Shown here piece after piece: positions 42,429 to 50,304 of a stretch of 64,000 nt of DNA. Position 1 is the stretch's first letter, and each line of letters opens with the position of its first letter. Where the stretch lies: contig NZ_JBHTJI010000042.1 in NCBI RefSeq assembly GCF_042675665.1, positions 434,001 through 498,000 on the forward strand. The letters are read 5' to 3'. The notes beneath the pieces are model-generated. The model was not told the DNA's origin, searched no databases, and worked only from the letters and a program-made list of their open reading frames with translations. Both the position numbers and the translations under genes were made by a program. The stretch is from Mariniflexile jejuense (lineage in GTDB: Bacteria > Bacteroidota > Bacteroidia > Flavobacteriales > Flavobacteriaceae).

Positions 42429-42820
42429 GGGGTCGACTGGTTTTGACAGCGAGATTAATTGAATTGTAAGCACGTGGTGTAATGATTTTGAAACACCTTA
42501 AAGACTAAATCAAACTTTAAACGGCGAGAATAACTACGCTTTAGCTGCATAATTCGAATTATAGTAGAATTAGCCTAGGTACACAAGGTGTACAAGCTTT
42601 ATGTCTCCAGAAAGCCTTGGTTAACGGCGTTCTTTTTTGAGGCATCGTAAATGTTAACATAGAATAGGTAGTGCTTTGATGCCTGTTTGAAACTAAAAAA
42701 GCTAAGTTGTAACTAGGTTGTCTTTAACCAGGTTACCATCGAAAACCCAAGAAAAGAATAAACGTGTAGAAAGCCTTTTGGTTACTTGTTTGGACCCGAG
42801 TTCGAATCTCGGCGACTCCA
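42429..42820 (+). ncRNA. ssrA: tmRNA (SsrA)
   Basis: The 5' end GGGGTCGACTGG pairs with 3' CGACTCC to make the alanine-type acceptor stem, and CCGAGTTCGAATCTCGG near the 3' end is the T-arm. The tag reading frame is 42523-42552, giving GENNYALAA then TAA, the usual flavobacterial degradation tag. CCA is not encoded. tmRNA with SmpB frees stalled ribosomes and marks the nascent protein for proteolysis. Length (392 nt) is within the one-piece range. Confidence 0.97.
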
Positions 42821-42825
42821 CAAAC

Positions 42826-42864
42826 AAAAAAGTCCATGTAAATAACTATTTACATGGACTTTTT
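42826..42864 (+). terminator. Terminator of tmRNA
   Basis: AAAAAGTCCATGTAAATA, a short loop and TATTTACATGGACTTTTT form a long stem ending in a T-run 5 nt after the tmRNA 3' end. The A-run on the other arm lets it act also for the minus-strand gene ending at 42882. Confidence 0.88.
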
Positions 42865-42881
42865 ATATATATAAATTTAGT

Positions 42882-43151
42882 TTAGCTCACTTGTTGCTTC
42901 TTTTTCATTTTTTCTAAAAGCATCAATTCTCTATGAATTTCTTCTTTTCGTTCATTAAATTTTCTAACACGCTCATCAATAAGTTCTTGATTCATTTTGC
43001 GCTTTTCAAGTCTAAGTGCTTCTTTTTGTGCTTCTAATTCTTTATTTTTTTTAGCTCTTATTTTTTCCATAAAAACCGAAAAATAAGCGTAGCCATACAT
43101 ACTTATAAATAACAAAGCTATTATTCCTAATATAATGTAACCGTTTTGCAT
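42882..43151 (-). CDS. Hypothetical single-helix membrane protein with coiled coil
   Basis: An 89-residue protein with an N-terminal membrane helix (YIILGIIALLFISMYGYAYFSVF, residues 5-27) followed by a highly charged helical tail rich in Lys and Glu (about 32-85), likely a coiled coil. No family recognised. It is a single gene that ends 17 bp from the bidirectional tmRNA terminator. Confidence 0.65.
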   Translation of the reverse strand: MQNGYIILGIIALLFISMYGYAYFSVFMEKIRAKKNKELEAQKEALRLEKRKMNQELIDERVRKFNERKEEIHRELMLLEKMKKKQQVS

Positions 43152-43307
43152 GAAGGGAGATTTTAGATTAATTACTATAAAAGTAAATAGATAGATTATT
43201 TTTTGAAAATAAAAAAGGTAAAGTACCCAAAAAAAAGATGAAAATGCAAAACATCGACAAACTACATGCCTGTAACTACCTAAAATTCAGAAAAAAAATA
43301 TGCGTTA

Positions 43308-43709
43308 TTAATCGATTACAATTGGTAGGCTTTTTGTTTTCCAATTTAAAATACCACCTTCTAAATCATAAATTTTGGTAAAACCTGCATTTAATAGAAT
43401 TTTTACACTTTCATTACTTCGTTTTCCTGAACGGCAATACACTAATATGGGTTTTTCTTTATCTAAAGTGTTTATGTTTGTTGTGAAAGATGGTGATGCC
43501 ATAAAATCGATATTTTTAGCATTTTTAATATGTCCTTCTGCAAACTCTGAAGGCGTTCTTACATCAATTATTTGTATTGCTTTATCTTGTAAAACCTTGT
43601 TCGCTTCTGTAGGTGTTACAACACTTACTTGGTTTTGTACTGTTGTTTCTTTACAACTAAATCCAGAAATACTTATAAAAAAATAGATTAACAGTATTAA
43701 TTGTTTCAT
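43308..43709 (-). CDS. Rhodanese-domain lipoprotein
   Basis: A 133-residue protein with a lipoprotein signal (LIYFFISISGFSC, Cys19) and one rhodanese domain: IQIIDVRTPSEFAEGHIKNAKNID near residues 46-69 and ILVYCRSGKRSNESVKILLNAGF near 88-110 with the catalytic Cys in the CRSGKR loop. It may hold a persulfide or act on thiols in the periplasm. It runs 11 bp after the second rhodanese gene, within a thiol-related group up to 45313. Confidence 0.87.
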   Translation of the reverse strand: MKQLILLIYFFISISGFSCKETTVQNQVSVVTPTEANKVLQDKAIQIIDVRTPSEFAEGHIKNAKNIDFMASPSFTTNINTLDKEKPILVYCRSGKRSNESVKILLNAGFTKIYDLEGGILNWKTKSLPIVID

Positions 43710-43720
43710 TTTAAATTGTT

Positions 43721-44038
43721 TTAGTCTTTATCAACCAAATCGCCTTCCCATTCTAAAATACCTCCTAAAAGGTTATAAGCGTTTTCAAAACCTAATTGGT
43801 TCATAACCGAGCAAGCTTGACCACTTCTATTTCCTGAACGACAGTAAACATAATAGTTTTTAGTTTTATCTAACGCTTCAATTTCATCAATAAAGCCTTG
43901 TCCTTTATATATATCTATATGAATGGCGTTTTTTATAATTCCATCAGCAACTTCAGCATCTGTTCTTACATCTAAAATAACGGCGTTAGCATCATTTTCT
44001 AATTGTGACACCCATTCTTCTTGTGTTAAATCTTCCAT
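43721..44038 (-). CDS. Cytoplasmic single-domain rhodanese
   Basis: A 105-residue protein that is almost only a rhodanese domain: AVILDVRTDAEVADGIIKNAIHIDI near residues 18-42 and YYVYCRSGNRSGQACSVMNQLGFENAYNLLGGILEW near 66-101, with the catalytic Cys in CRSGNR. No signal peptide. It is followed 11 bp later by the lipoprotein rhodanese, so the two are probably an operon that serves sulfur transfer on both sides of the membrane. Confidence 0.87.
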   Translation of the reverse strand: MEDLTQEEWVSQLENDANAVILDVRTDAEVADGIIKNAIHIDIYKGQGFIDEIEALDKTKNYYVYCRSGNRSGQACSVMNQLGFENAYNLLGGILEWEGDLVDKD

Positions 44039-44149
44039 GTATTTTAATAATTTATTTTCTACAAAATTAATACTTCTAAAATTTATAGACGAAAAAAAAT
44101 CTAAAGTATTACACTCTAGATTTTTTCTTAATCATGTTTAATGTGTTAT

Positions 44150-44770
44150 TTAAACTTTTATTGAACAACCAATAGCTTTGGTTTCTGTTTGCTCAATGTC
44201 TTTTCCTTGTAGTAAGGCATCAACTGCTTTTTCTACATATTTTGTTGTTACAGATGCTGCATCTTTATAATTATCATCAATAGCACCTATATATTTAACG
44301 ACATTGCCTTTTTTTGTTTTTTGTAAAATAAACATGTGCGGTGTTTTTGTAGCACCAAATTTAGGATACACTTTTTGTTCTTTATCTATTAAATAAGGAA
44401 ACGTAAACCCTTTTTCTTTTGAGCGTTGTTTCATGGCATCTAAATTGTCGTCTGGTTTTACAGATACGTTGTTTGGCATAATAGCAATTACCGGATAACC
44501 TTTTGACGCGTATTTTTTATCTAAAGCTATAATTCTGTCTTCATAAGCTATAGCGTATGGACAGGTATTGCAAGTAAATGTTACTATAAATCCTTTAGCA
44601 TTTTTATAATCGGATAAAGACACCATTTTACCGTCTACATTTTTAAGTGAAAAATCTTCGGCTACATCGCCAATTTTATAACCTTCGCTTAATGTTGTTT
44701 TGGTTAATGTAAATGCGCTAATACATAATACAATAACCGCTGCCGTAATTAGTTTGATTGTTTTTTTCAT
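44150..44770 (-). CDS. Exported thioredoxin-like/AhpC-TSA family protein
   Basis: A 206-residue protein with a signal peptide (about 24 residues) and a thioredoxin fold: AEDFSLKNVDGKMVSLSDYKNAKGFIVTFTCNTCPYAIAYEDRII. The CNTCPY site at about residues 72-77 holds the reactive Cys pair. Such peroxiredoxin-like proteins with NTCP are common in Bacteroidota. It starts 6 bp after the TlpA-like gene in the same operon and likely takes part in periplasmic redox. Confidence 0.85.
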   Translation of the reverse strand: MKKTIKLITAAVIVLCISAFTLTKTTLSEGYKIGDVAEDFSLKNVDGKMVSLSDYKNAKGFIVTFTCNTCPYAIAYEDRIIALDKKYASKGYPVIAIMPNNVSVKPDDNLDAMKQRSKEKGFTFPYLIDKEQKVYPKFGATKTPHMFILQKTKKGNVVKYIGAIDDNYKDAASVTTKYVEKAVDALLQGKDIEQTETKAIGCSIKV

Positions 44771-44776
44771 TGTATT

Positions 44777-45313
44777 CTAATTTAAAAATTGATTTATTTC
44801 TTTTTCTAATTCTTGAAATGTAAATGATTGTTCAAAAAATTTACGTTTGTTATTTTTATAAATAATGGTTGCTGGCAAAGAACCAGACCATGCCTCATTA
44901 ACCTTAGGAATCCAAGTATTCATATCTACATCATCAAGCGCTATCACTTTCGATTTTAGTTTTTTCTCCTTTATAAATGGTTTCAGTTTTGATTCATATA
45001 AATGCGGAAAATCTAAACTCACCAATAGTACTTCTACATTTTTGTTAGCATATTCTGAATTCAATTTTTCAAAATAAGGTAATTCTTTTACACAAGGCGC
45101 ACACCAAGTTGCCCAAAAATTAATTACATAAATTTTATCGTCGTTTTTGTTTAAAAACTTTTCAAAACCTGCAAAATCGTAAACTTCAAGATCTAAATTC
45201 GTTTCTATTTGTTTTTCAACAACACTATTTTTAGTTGCTATTTCTATTTTTTTATTTTTTGTATTACAACTAACAAAAACAAGTAGAAGTATAAGTACGG
45301 CTTTAAATTTCAT
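44777..45313 (-). CDS. TlpA-like thiol:disulfide lipoprotein
   Basis: A 178-residue protein with a lipoprotein signal (LILLLVFVSC, Cys16) and a thioredoxin fold with INFWATWCAPCVKELPYFEKL near residues 64-84; WCAPC is the redox site. SLPATIIYKNNK near 143-154 holds the cis-Pro. It resembles TlpA/ResA reductases that keep periplasmic thiols reduced, for instance in cytochrome c maturation. First gene of a pair with 44150. Confidence 0.87.
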   Translation of the reverse strand: MKFKAVLILLLVFVSCNTKNKKIEIATKNSVVEKQIETNLDLEVYDFAGFEKFLNKNDDKIYVINFWATWCAPCVKELPYFEKLNSEYANKNVEVLLVSLDFPHLYESKLKPFIKEKKLKSKVIALDDVDMNTWIPKVNEAWSGSLPATIIYKNNKRKFFEQSFTFQELEKEINQFLN

Positions 45314-45439
45314 ATTACTTTTTGGACTAAAAAAAGATTGATTGATTTAATAATATTTCATTTTAGTTATAAAAATAATTAATACTTCAAGGTTATTACC
45401 CCGTTTAACATTATTTTATGCAAAAATTAACTTGAAGTA

Positions 45440-45470
45440 TTGCGTATTTCTATTATCATTTCTATATTTG
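45440..45470 (+). promoter_or_regulatory. Promoter of the trp operon
   Basis: TTG (45440-45442), a 20-bp spacer and TATATTTG (45463-45470) match the Bacteroidota consensus. The transcript should begin near 45476, about 14 nt before the leader peptide start. The rest of the gap 45314-45439 is AT-rich without other signals. Confidence 0.75.
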
Positions 45471-45489
45471 AACCAATTAATAATAACAA

Positions 45490-45552
45490 ATGAAAACAAT
45501 TTTAAATAATACTTGGTGGTGGAGCTTACAAAACTTACGTTTCGTGAAGTAA
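45490..45552 (+). CDS. trpL: trp operon leader peptide
   Basis: A 20-codon reading frame with NTWWWS in its centre: three consecutive TGG codons at 45514-45522. It stops at TAA 45550-45552, 31 bp before a GC-rich terminator, and sits between a good promoter and trpE. The triple Trp codon makes ribosome stalling a sensor of charged tRNA-Trp, as in classical attenuation. The sequence of events is inferred from the pairing options described for the attenuator. Confidence 0.92.
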   Translation: MKTILNNTWWWSLQNLRFVK

Positions 45553-45583
45553 ACCCTAGTATATTTAAAACTTAAAATATCCA

Positions 45584-45614
45584 AAAGGCTTGTCGTTCAC
45601 GACAAGCCTTTTTT
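45584..45614 (+). terminator. trp attenuator terminator
   Basis: AAAGGCTTGTCG, loop TTCA, CGACAAGCCTTT and a T-run form an intrinsic terminator before trpE. TCGTGAA (45542-45548) in the leader-peptide end can pair with TTCACGA (45596-45602) in the loop and right arm, a 7-bp antiterminator. A ribosome stalled at the Trp codons would leave 45542-45548 free and so favour read-through. Confidence 0.9.
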
Positions 45615-45646
45615 TAATACCAAAACACTGAAACACATTCAGCATA

Positions 45647-47050
45647 ATGAACAAATTTAATTTATATACGCACTACAAAAAAATTCTGGCAGATACCATT
45701 ACTCCTGTTAGTATTTACTTAAAAATTAGAGACAAATACCCTAATAGCATTTTACTTGAAAGTAGTGATTATCATGCGAACGATAACAGTTTTTCATACA
45801 TCTGTTTCAACCCAATTGCAACTATTAAGGTTGAAAATGAAACTATTTTTCAAACGTTTCCAGATGGTAGTAAAACTGCAAATCCTATAACCAAAACAAC
45901 TGATGTTTCAGAAGAAATTAATCAATTTACTAAACGTTTTAAAGTAACTTCAGAAGAAGACTTCAAATTTATAAACAACGGTATTTTTGGATACATTGCT
46001 TATGATGCTGTTAGGTATTTTGAAGATGTTGAAATTTCTAAAAAAGAAAATTCAGTAAACATTCCCGATGTAAATTATGCAGTTTATCAAAATATTATAG
46101 CAATTAATCATCACAAAAATGAAGCTTATATTTTTGCACATTGTTTTAATTCTGAACCTAATATTGAAGAAATAGACCACTTAATTAAAGTTAAAAACTT
46201 TGCATCATACAACTTTGCATCTAGTGGAAACATAACCTCTAATTTGTCTGATGATGAATACAAACATCATGTAGAATTAGCTAAAAAACATTGTGGCCGT
46301 GGTGATGTATTTCAATTGGTTTTATCAAAAAGCTTTGCTCAGGAATTTAAAGGTGATGAATTTAATGTGTATCGTGCTTTAAGAAGCATAAACCCTTCGC
46401 CGTACTTGTTTTATTTCGATTATGGTAACTTTAAAATATTTGGAAGTTCGCCCGAAGCACAACTTATTGTAAGTGATGGAAAAGCTGAAATCCACCCTAT
46501 TGCTGGTACTTTCAAACGTACCGGAAATGATATACAAGATGCCGAATTAGCAAAAAAACTTGTTGTTGACGCCAAAGAAAATGCAGAACACGTAATGCTA
46601 GTAGATTTAGCAAGAAATGATTTAAGCAGACACGGAAGTAATGTAACTGTAGATACCTATCGAGAGGTTCAATTTTTTTCACATGTTATCCATTTGGTAA
46701 GTAAAGTTACAGGGCAAAAACACAAAGAAACCTCAACAATGCAAGTCGTTGCTGATACATTTCCTGCAGGAACGTTAAGCGGCGCACCAAAACACAGAGC
46801 CATGCAACTTATAGAGCAATACGAAAAAACCAGTCGTTCGTTTTACGGTGGTGCTATTGGTTTTATGGATTTTGAAGGCAACTTCAATCACGCCATCATG
46901 ATTAGAACCTTCCTTAGTAAAAACCACAAATTGCATTGGCAAGCAGGCGCAGGTATAGTATCAAAATCAAGTTCAGAAAACGAGTTACAAGAAGTTTATA
47001 ATAAATTAGGGGCTTTAACAAAAGCTATTGAATTAGCAGAAACAATATAA
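45647..47050 (+). CDS. trpE: Anthranilate synthase component I
   Basis: A 467-residue chorismate-utilising enzyme that makes anthranilate from chorismate with ammonia from TrpG. The N-terminal LLESS at residues 36-40 is the tryptophan feedback site. The catalytic domain shows GRGDVFQLVLSKSF near 220-233, PSPYLFYFDYGNFKIFGSSPEAQL near 256-279, HPIAGTFKRTG near 289-299 and the C-terminal FPAGTLSGAPKHRAMQLI near 374-391. Length is normal for flavobacterial TrpE. First structural gene behind the attenuator; a 121-bp gap with a palindromic repeat separates it from trpG. Confidence 0.97.
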   Translation: MNKFNLYTHYKKILADTITPVSIYLKIRDKYPNSILLESSDYHANDNSFSYICFNPIATIKVENETIFQTFPDGSKTANPITKTTDVSEEINQFTKRFKVTSEEDFKFINNGIFGYIAYDAVRYFEDVEISKKENSVNIPDVNYAVYQNIIAINHHKNEAYIFAHCFNSEPNIEEIDHLIKVKNFASYNFASSGNITSNLSDDEYKHHVELAKKHCGRGDVFQLVLSKSFAQEFKGDEFNVYRALRSINPSPYLFYFDYGNFKIFGSSPEAQLIVSDGKAEIHPIAGTFKRTGNDIQDAELAKKLVVDAKENAEHVMLVDLARNDLSRHGSNVTVDTYREVQFFSHVIHLVSKVTGQKHKETSTMQVVADTFPAGTLSGAPKHRAMQLIEQYEKTSRSFYGGAIGFMDFEGNFNHAIMIRTFLSKNHKLHWQAGAGIVSKSSSENELQEVYNKLGALTKAIELAETI

Positions 47051-47143
47051 ATTCCTGTAAAAAAAAAGGAACATTTTTAAAATAAACAGTCAAGAATATA
47101 TTATTGTATTATTGGCTAAAAAGATTAAACTAATTAAAAACAG

Positions 47144-47163
47144 ATTCCTGCTTTTGCAGGAAT
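47144..47163. repeat. 20-bp palindrome, copy 3 of 3
   Basis: ATTCCTGC, loop TTTT, GCAGGAAT then a run of A. It lies 8 bp before trpG inside the trp operon. On the minus strand an A-run would become a T-run, but on the operon strand no terminator tail follows. The arms equal those at 12625 and 13267. Confidence 0.85.
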
Positions 47164-47171
47164 AAAAAAAG

Positions 47172-47738
47172 ATGACGAAAGTATTAGTTATAGATAATTA
47201 CGACAGTTTCACATACAATCTTGTACATTATTTAGAAGATTTAAACTGCGATGTTACGGTTGTGAGAAACGATAAATTAACCTTAGATGATGTTGAACCT
47301 TTTGATAAAATTGTTTTATCACCTGGTCCAGGCATTCCAGATGAAGCTGGTTTACTAAAACCCATTATAGAACGCTTTGCACCAACAAAAAGTATTTTAG
47401 GTGTTTGCTTAGGGCAACAAGCCATTGGCGAAGTTTTTGGAGGTTCGCTTATTAATTTAGACGATGTTTATCATGGTGTGGCAACAAAAGTGAACATTAC
47501 GGTTGATGATGAATCCTTATTTAATGGGATGGATAAAGAAATTGAAGTAGGTCGTTACCATTCATGGGTTGTTAGTCCAAATTTACCCGAAAGTTTAGAA
47601 GCAACTTCTGTGGATGCAAACGGACAAATTATGTCGCTACGTCATAAAATTTACGATGTAAAAGGTGTACAATACCATCCTGAATCGGTTTTAACCCCTA
47701 ATGGAAAACAAATTCTTAAAAACTGGATCAATTCTTAA
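47172..47738 (+). CDS. trpG: Anthranilate synthase component II (glutamine amidotransferase)
   Basis: A 188-residue class I glutamine amidotransferase: IDNYDSFTYNLVHYL at residues 7-21, LSPGPGIPDEAG at 49-60, GVCLGQQAIGEVFGG at 77-91 with the nucleophile Cys79, and GVQYHPESVLTP near 165-176 with the catalytic His and Glu. It feeds ammonia to TrpE. trpD starts 3 bp after its stop. Stand-alone TrpG, not fused to TrpD. Confidence 0.96.
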   Translation: MTKVLVIDNYDSFTYNLVHYLEDLNCDVTVVRNDKLTLDDVEPFDKIVLSPGPGIPDEAGLLKPIIERFAPTKSILGVCLGQQAIGEVFGGSLINLDDVYHGVATKVNITVDDESLFNGMDKEIEVGRYHSWVVSPNLPESLEATSVDANGQIMSLRHKIYDVKGVQYHPESVLTPNGKQILKNWINS

Positions 47739-47741
47739 GAA

Positions 47742-48734
47742 ATGAAAAACATATTAAACAGACTCATAAACCACGAAAGCATTTCTAGCGAAGAAGCTAA
47801 ACAGGTTTTGGTTAACATCTCGAAAGGTGATTACAATCAAAGTCAAATTGCCGCTTTTTTAACCGTTTATATGATGCGAAGTATTACGCTAGACGAATTA
47901 CGTGGTTTTCGTGATGCACTTTTAGAATTATGTATTCCAATTGATTTAAAAGATTTTAATGCCATTGATTTATGCGGAACTGGTGGTGATGGGAAAGACA
48001 CCTTTAACATTTCAACGTTAGCATCATTCGTAACTGCTGGTGCTGGTGTAAAAGTAGCAAAACATGGAAACTACGGAGTTTCTTCAGCATGCGGTTCTTC
48101 AAACGTTATGGAATATTTAGGCATTAAATTTTCAAACGACGAAGATTTTTTAAAACGCTGTATTGATAAAGCAGGTATTTGTGTATTACACGCACCATTA
48201 TTTCACCCAGCTATGAAAAATGTGGCGCCTATTCGTCGTGAATTGGGTGTTAAAACCTTTTTCAATATGCTTGGTCCTATGGTAAATCCATCGTTTCCTA
48301 AAAATCAAATGGTTGGAGTTTTTAATTTAGAATTGCTTCGTCTATACGGATATTTGTATCAAAATACCGATAAAAATTATTCCATAGTACATGCCTTGGA
48401 TGGTTATGATGAAATATCTTTGACAGGAAAAACAAAAGTGATTTCAAACCATGCTGAAAGAATGTTTTCACCAGACGATTTAGGTATTTCAGAAATAACA
48501 CAGGAATCTATTTTTGGTGGAAACACAGTTGAATCATCTGCCAAAATTTTCATGGATGTGATTCAAGGAAAAGGAACAGAAGCCCAGAATAATGTAGTGT
48601 GTGCCAATGCAGGTTTAGCCATTGCTACCACAAACAACATAGAACACAAACTAGGGTTTGAATTAGCTAAAGAATCACTACTTTCTGGCAAAGGATTAAA
48701 AGCATTGCAAACCATTCAAGAATTGAGTAAATGA
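47742..48734 (+). CDS. trpD: Anthranilate phosphoribosyltransferase
   Basis: A 330-residue enzyme that attaches phosphoribosyl from PRPP to anthranilate. Landmarks: IDLCGTGGDGKDTFNISTLASFVTAGAGVKVAKHGNYGVSSACGSSNVMEYLG near residues 75-127 (PRPP and anthranilate sites) and HPAMKNVAPIRRELGVKTFFNMLGPMVNP near 157-185. The stop codon overlaps the trpC start by 4 bp (ATGA). Length matches the family. Confidence 0.97.
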   Translation: MKNILNRLINHESISSEEAKQVLVNISKGDYNQSQIAAFLTVYMMRSITLDELRGFRDALLELCIPIDLKDFNAIDLCGTGGDGKDTFNISTLASFVTAGAGVKVAKHGNYGVSSACGSSNVMEYLGIKFSNDEDFLKRCIDKAGICVLHAPLFHPAMKNVAPIRRELGVKTFFNMLGPMVNPSFPKNQMVGVFNLELLRLYGYLYQNTDKNYSIVHALDGYDEISLTGKTKVISNHAERMFSPDDLGISEITQESIFGGNTVESSAKIFMDVIQGKGTEAQNNVVCANAGLAIATTNNIEHKLGFELAKESLLSGKGLKALQTIQELSK

Positions 48735-49513
48735 ACATTTTAGATAAAATTGTAGCAGATAAACGCATTGAAGTCGATTTAAGAAAATCATTAATTCCAG
48801 TTAAACAATTGGAGCAATCGGTTTTGTTTGAAAGACAAACTATTTCATTAGCCAACAAATTAAAAAATAGCCAAACAGGCATCATTGCAGAACACAAGCG
48901 TCGTTCACCATCAAAATCGGTTATCAACCAAAACTTAAATGTGTTTGATGTGGCAAAAGGATATGAAGCTGCTGGCGTTTGTGGTATGTCCGTTTTAACC
49001 GATGGTAAATATTTTGGTGGTTCTTTAGACGATTTGTTAACCGCTAGAGCCAGTTGCAACCTACCACTTTTACGCAAAGAATTCATCATTGACGAATACC
49101 AGTTATTAGAAGCCAAAGCCTATGGTGCCGACGTTATTTTACTTATTGCGGCTATTTTGAGCAGAGATGAAATTAAGCAGTTTTCAGAATTTGCAAAAAG
49201 CTTAAATTTGGATGTGTTGTTGGAAGTTCATAATGAAGAAGAATTGCACAAATCCATCATGCCTAGTTTAGATATGTTAGGTGTAAATAACCGAAATTTA
49301 AAAACCTTCGATGTTAGTTTAAATACCAGTAAAGGACTAAGTGAACTCATACCAAACGATTTTGTAAAAGTATCTGAAAGTGGCATTAGCAACATTAAAG
49401 CTATTAAAGAATTACAACCTTATGGCTACAAAGGTTTTTTAATAGGTGAAAACTTTATGAAAACCGATAATGCTGGTGAAAGTGCTAAACAATTTATTAA
49501 AAGCCTCCTCTAA
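48731..49513 (+). CDS. trpC: Indole-3-glycerol phosphate synthase
   Basis: A 260-residue TIM-barrel enzyme that closes the indole ring. Visible are ILDKIVADKRIEV at residues 2-14, IIAEHKRRSPSKSVIN near 51-66 (catalytic Lys), LTDGKYFGGSLDDL near 92-105, LLRKEFIIDEYQLLEAKAYGADVILLIAAIL near 113-143, LEVHNEEEL near 160-168, LGVNNRNLKTF near 179-189 and SESGI near 213. Overlaps trpD by 4 bp. Its last codons (KSLL) run into a CT-rich repeat that fills the gap to trpF. Confidence 0.97.
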   Translation: MNILDKIVADKRIEVDLRKSLIPVKQLEQSVLFERQTISLANKLKNSQTGIIAEHKRRSPSKSVINQNLNVFDVAKGYEAAGVCGMSVLTDGKYFGGSLDDLLTARASCNLPLLRKEFIIDEYQLLEAKAYGADVILLIAAILSRDEIKQFSEFAKSLNLDVLLEVHNEEELHKSIMPSLDMLGVNNRNLKTFDVSLNTSKGLSELIPNDFVKVSESGISNIKAIKELQPYGYKGFLIGENFMKTDNAGESAKQFIKSLL

Positions 49514-49640
49514 CACCTCCGAAGGAGGAGAACACTCAAATGGCAAACAGTACGAATAAAAAATAAATGAACAAAGATAAACGAAATACTCCGCAATCCA
49601 TTCCCTCCCCTTTGGGGAGGGTTAGGGTGGGGCTTCTTAA
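49504..49640. repeat. CT/G-rich repeat insertion at the trpC-trpF junction
   Basis: Two short palindromic parts border the segment: CCTCCGAAGGAGG (about 49516-49528) and CCCTCCCCTTTGGGGAGGG (49602-49620), the latter followed by TTAGGGTGGGGCTTC. This G/C-rich language differs sharply from the surrounding genes. It resembles dispersed repeat elements of flavobacterial genomes. It covers the trpC stop, the intergenic region and the first codons of trpF. Confidence 0.7.
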
Positions 49641-50262
49641 AGTCTGCGGCATGAAATATCAAGACAACATAGAACAAGTTGCAGAGTTGCAACCAGACTA
49701 TCTTGGGTTTATATTTTATGAAAAATCTGCACGACATTTTGATTCAAAAAATATTCCTGAAACACCAAAATCTATTAAAAAAACAGGTGTTTTTGTTAAT
49801 GAAGACATAGAATTTGTTTTAGAAAAAATAAAGACTTATAACTTACAAGCAGTTCAATTGCATGGTGAAGAATCTCCTGAGTATTGTCTAAAATTGAAAT
49901 TTGTCGCATCAACAACAGTAGAAATCATCAAAGTATTCTCAATAAAAGATGAATTCAATTTTGATATTTTAAAACCCTATGAAAACGTGTGCGATTATTT
50001 TCTTTTTGATACCAAAGGAAAATTACCTGGAGGAAACGGATACACGTTCGATTGGAATGTACTAAACAACTACCCATCAACCAAACCTTTCTTTTTAAGT
50101 GGTGGTATTGGCTTAAATGAAGTAGAAAAAATTAAAGAATTTCAGCAAAGTAAAGCTTCAAAATATTGCTATGCTATTGATGTGAATAGTAAATTTGAAA
50201 TAGAACCTGGATTAAAAAATATAGAGTTATTAAAATATTTTAAAGAAAAGCTCAAAGAATAG
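49567..50262 (+). CDS. trpF: Phosphoribosylanthranilate isomerase
   Basis: The family core begins at LLKVCGMKYQDNIEQVAEL; GFIFYEKSARHF near residues 51-62, KKTGVFVNEDIEFV near 73-86, LQAVQLHGEESPEYC near 96-110, DYFLFDTKGKLPGGNGYTFDW near 146-166 and LSGGIGLNEVEKI near 177-189 follow. TrpF isomerises PRA to CdRP. Homologues start close to the KVCGM segment, so the first 22 residues (including SPLGRVRVGLL) come from a repeat. ATG at 49567 gives 231 residues; GTG at 49627 would give the usual N-terminus and 211 residues. Which is used is open. Confidence 0.93.
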   Translation: MNKDKRNTPQSIPSPLGRVRVGLLKVCGMKYQDNIEQVAELQPDYLGFIFYEKSARHFDSKNIPETPKSIKKTGVFVNEDIEFVLEKIKTYNLQAVQLHGEESPEYCLKLKFVASTTVEIIKVFSIKDEFNFDILKPYENVCDYFLFDTKGKLPGGNGYTFDWNVLNNYPSTKPFFLSGGIGLNEVEKIKEFQQSKASKYCYAIDVNSKFEIEPGLKNIELLKYFKEKLKE

Positions 50263-50304
50263 GTCTACTTGAAACTTTGAACTTTTCAACTTTAAACTTA
50301 TAAA

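Noticed and set aside
45490..45552. Leader peptide frame as chance reading frame
   Set aside because: Three adjacent Trp codons between a promoter and a terminator before trpE are too specific, so it is kept as trpL.
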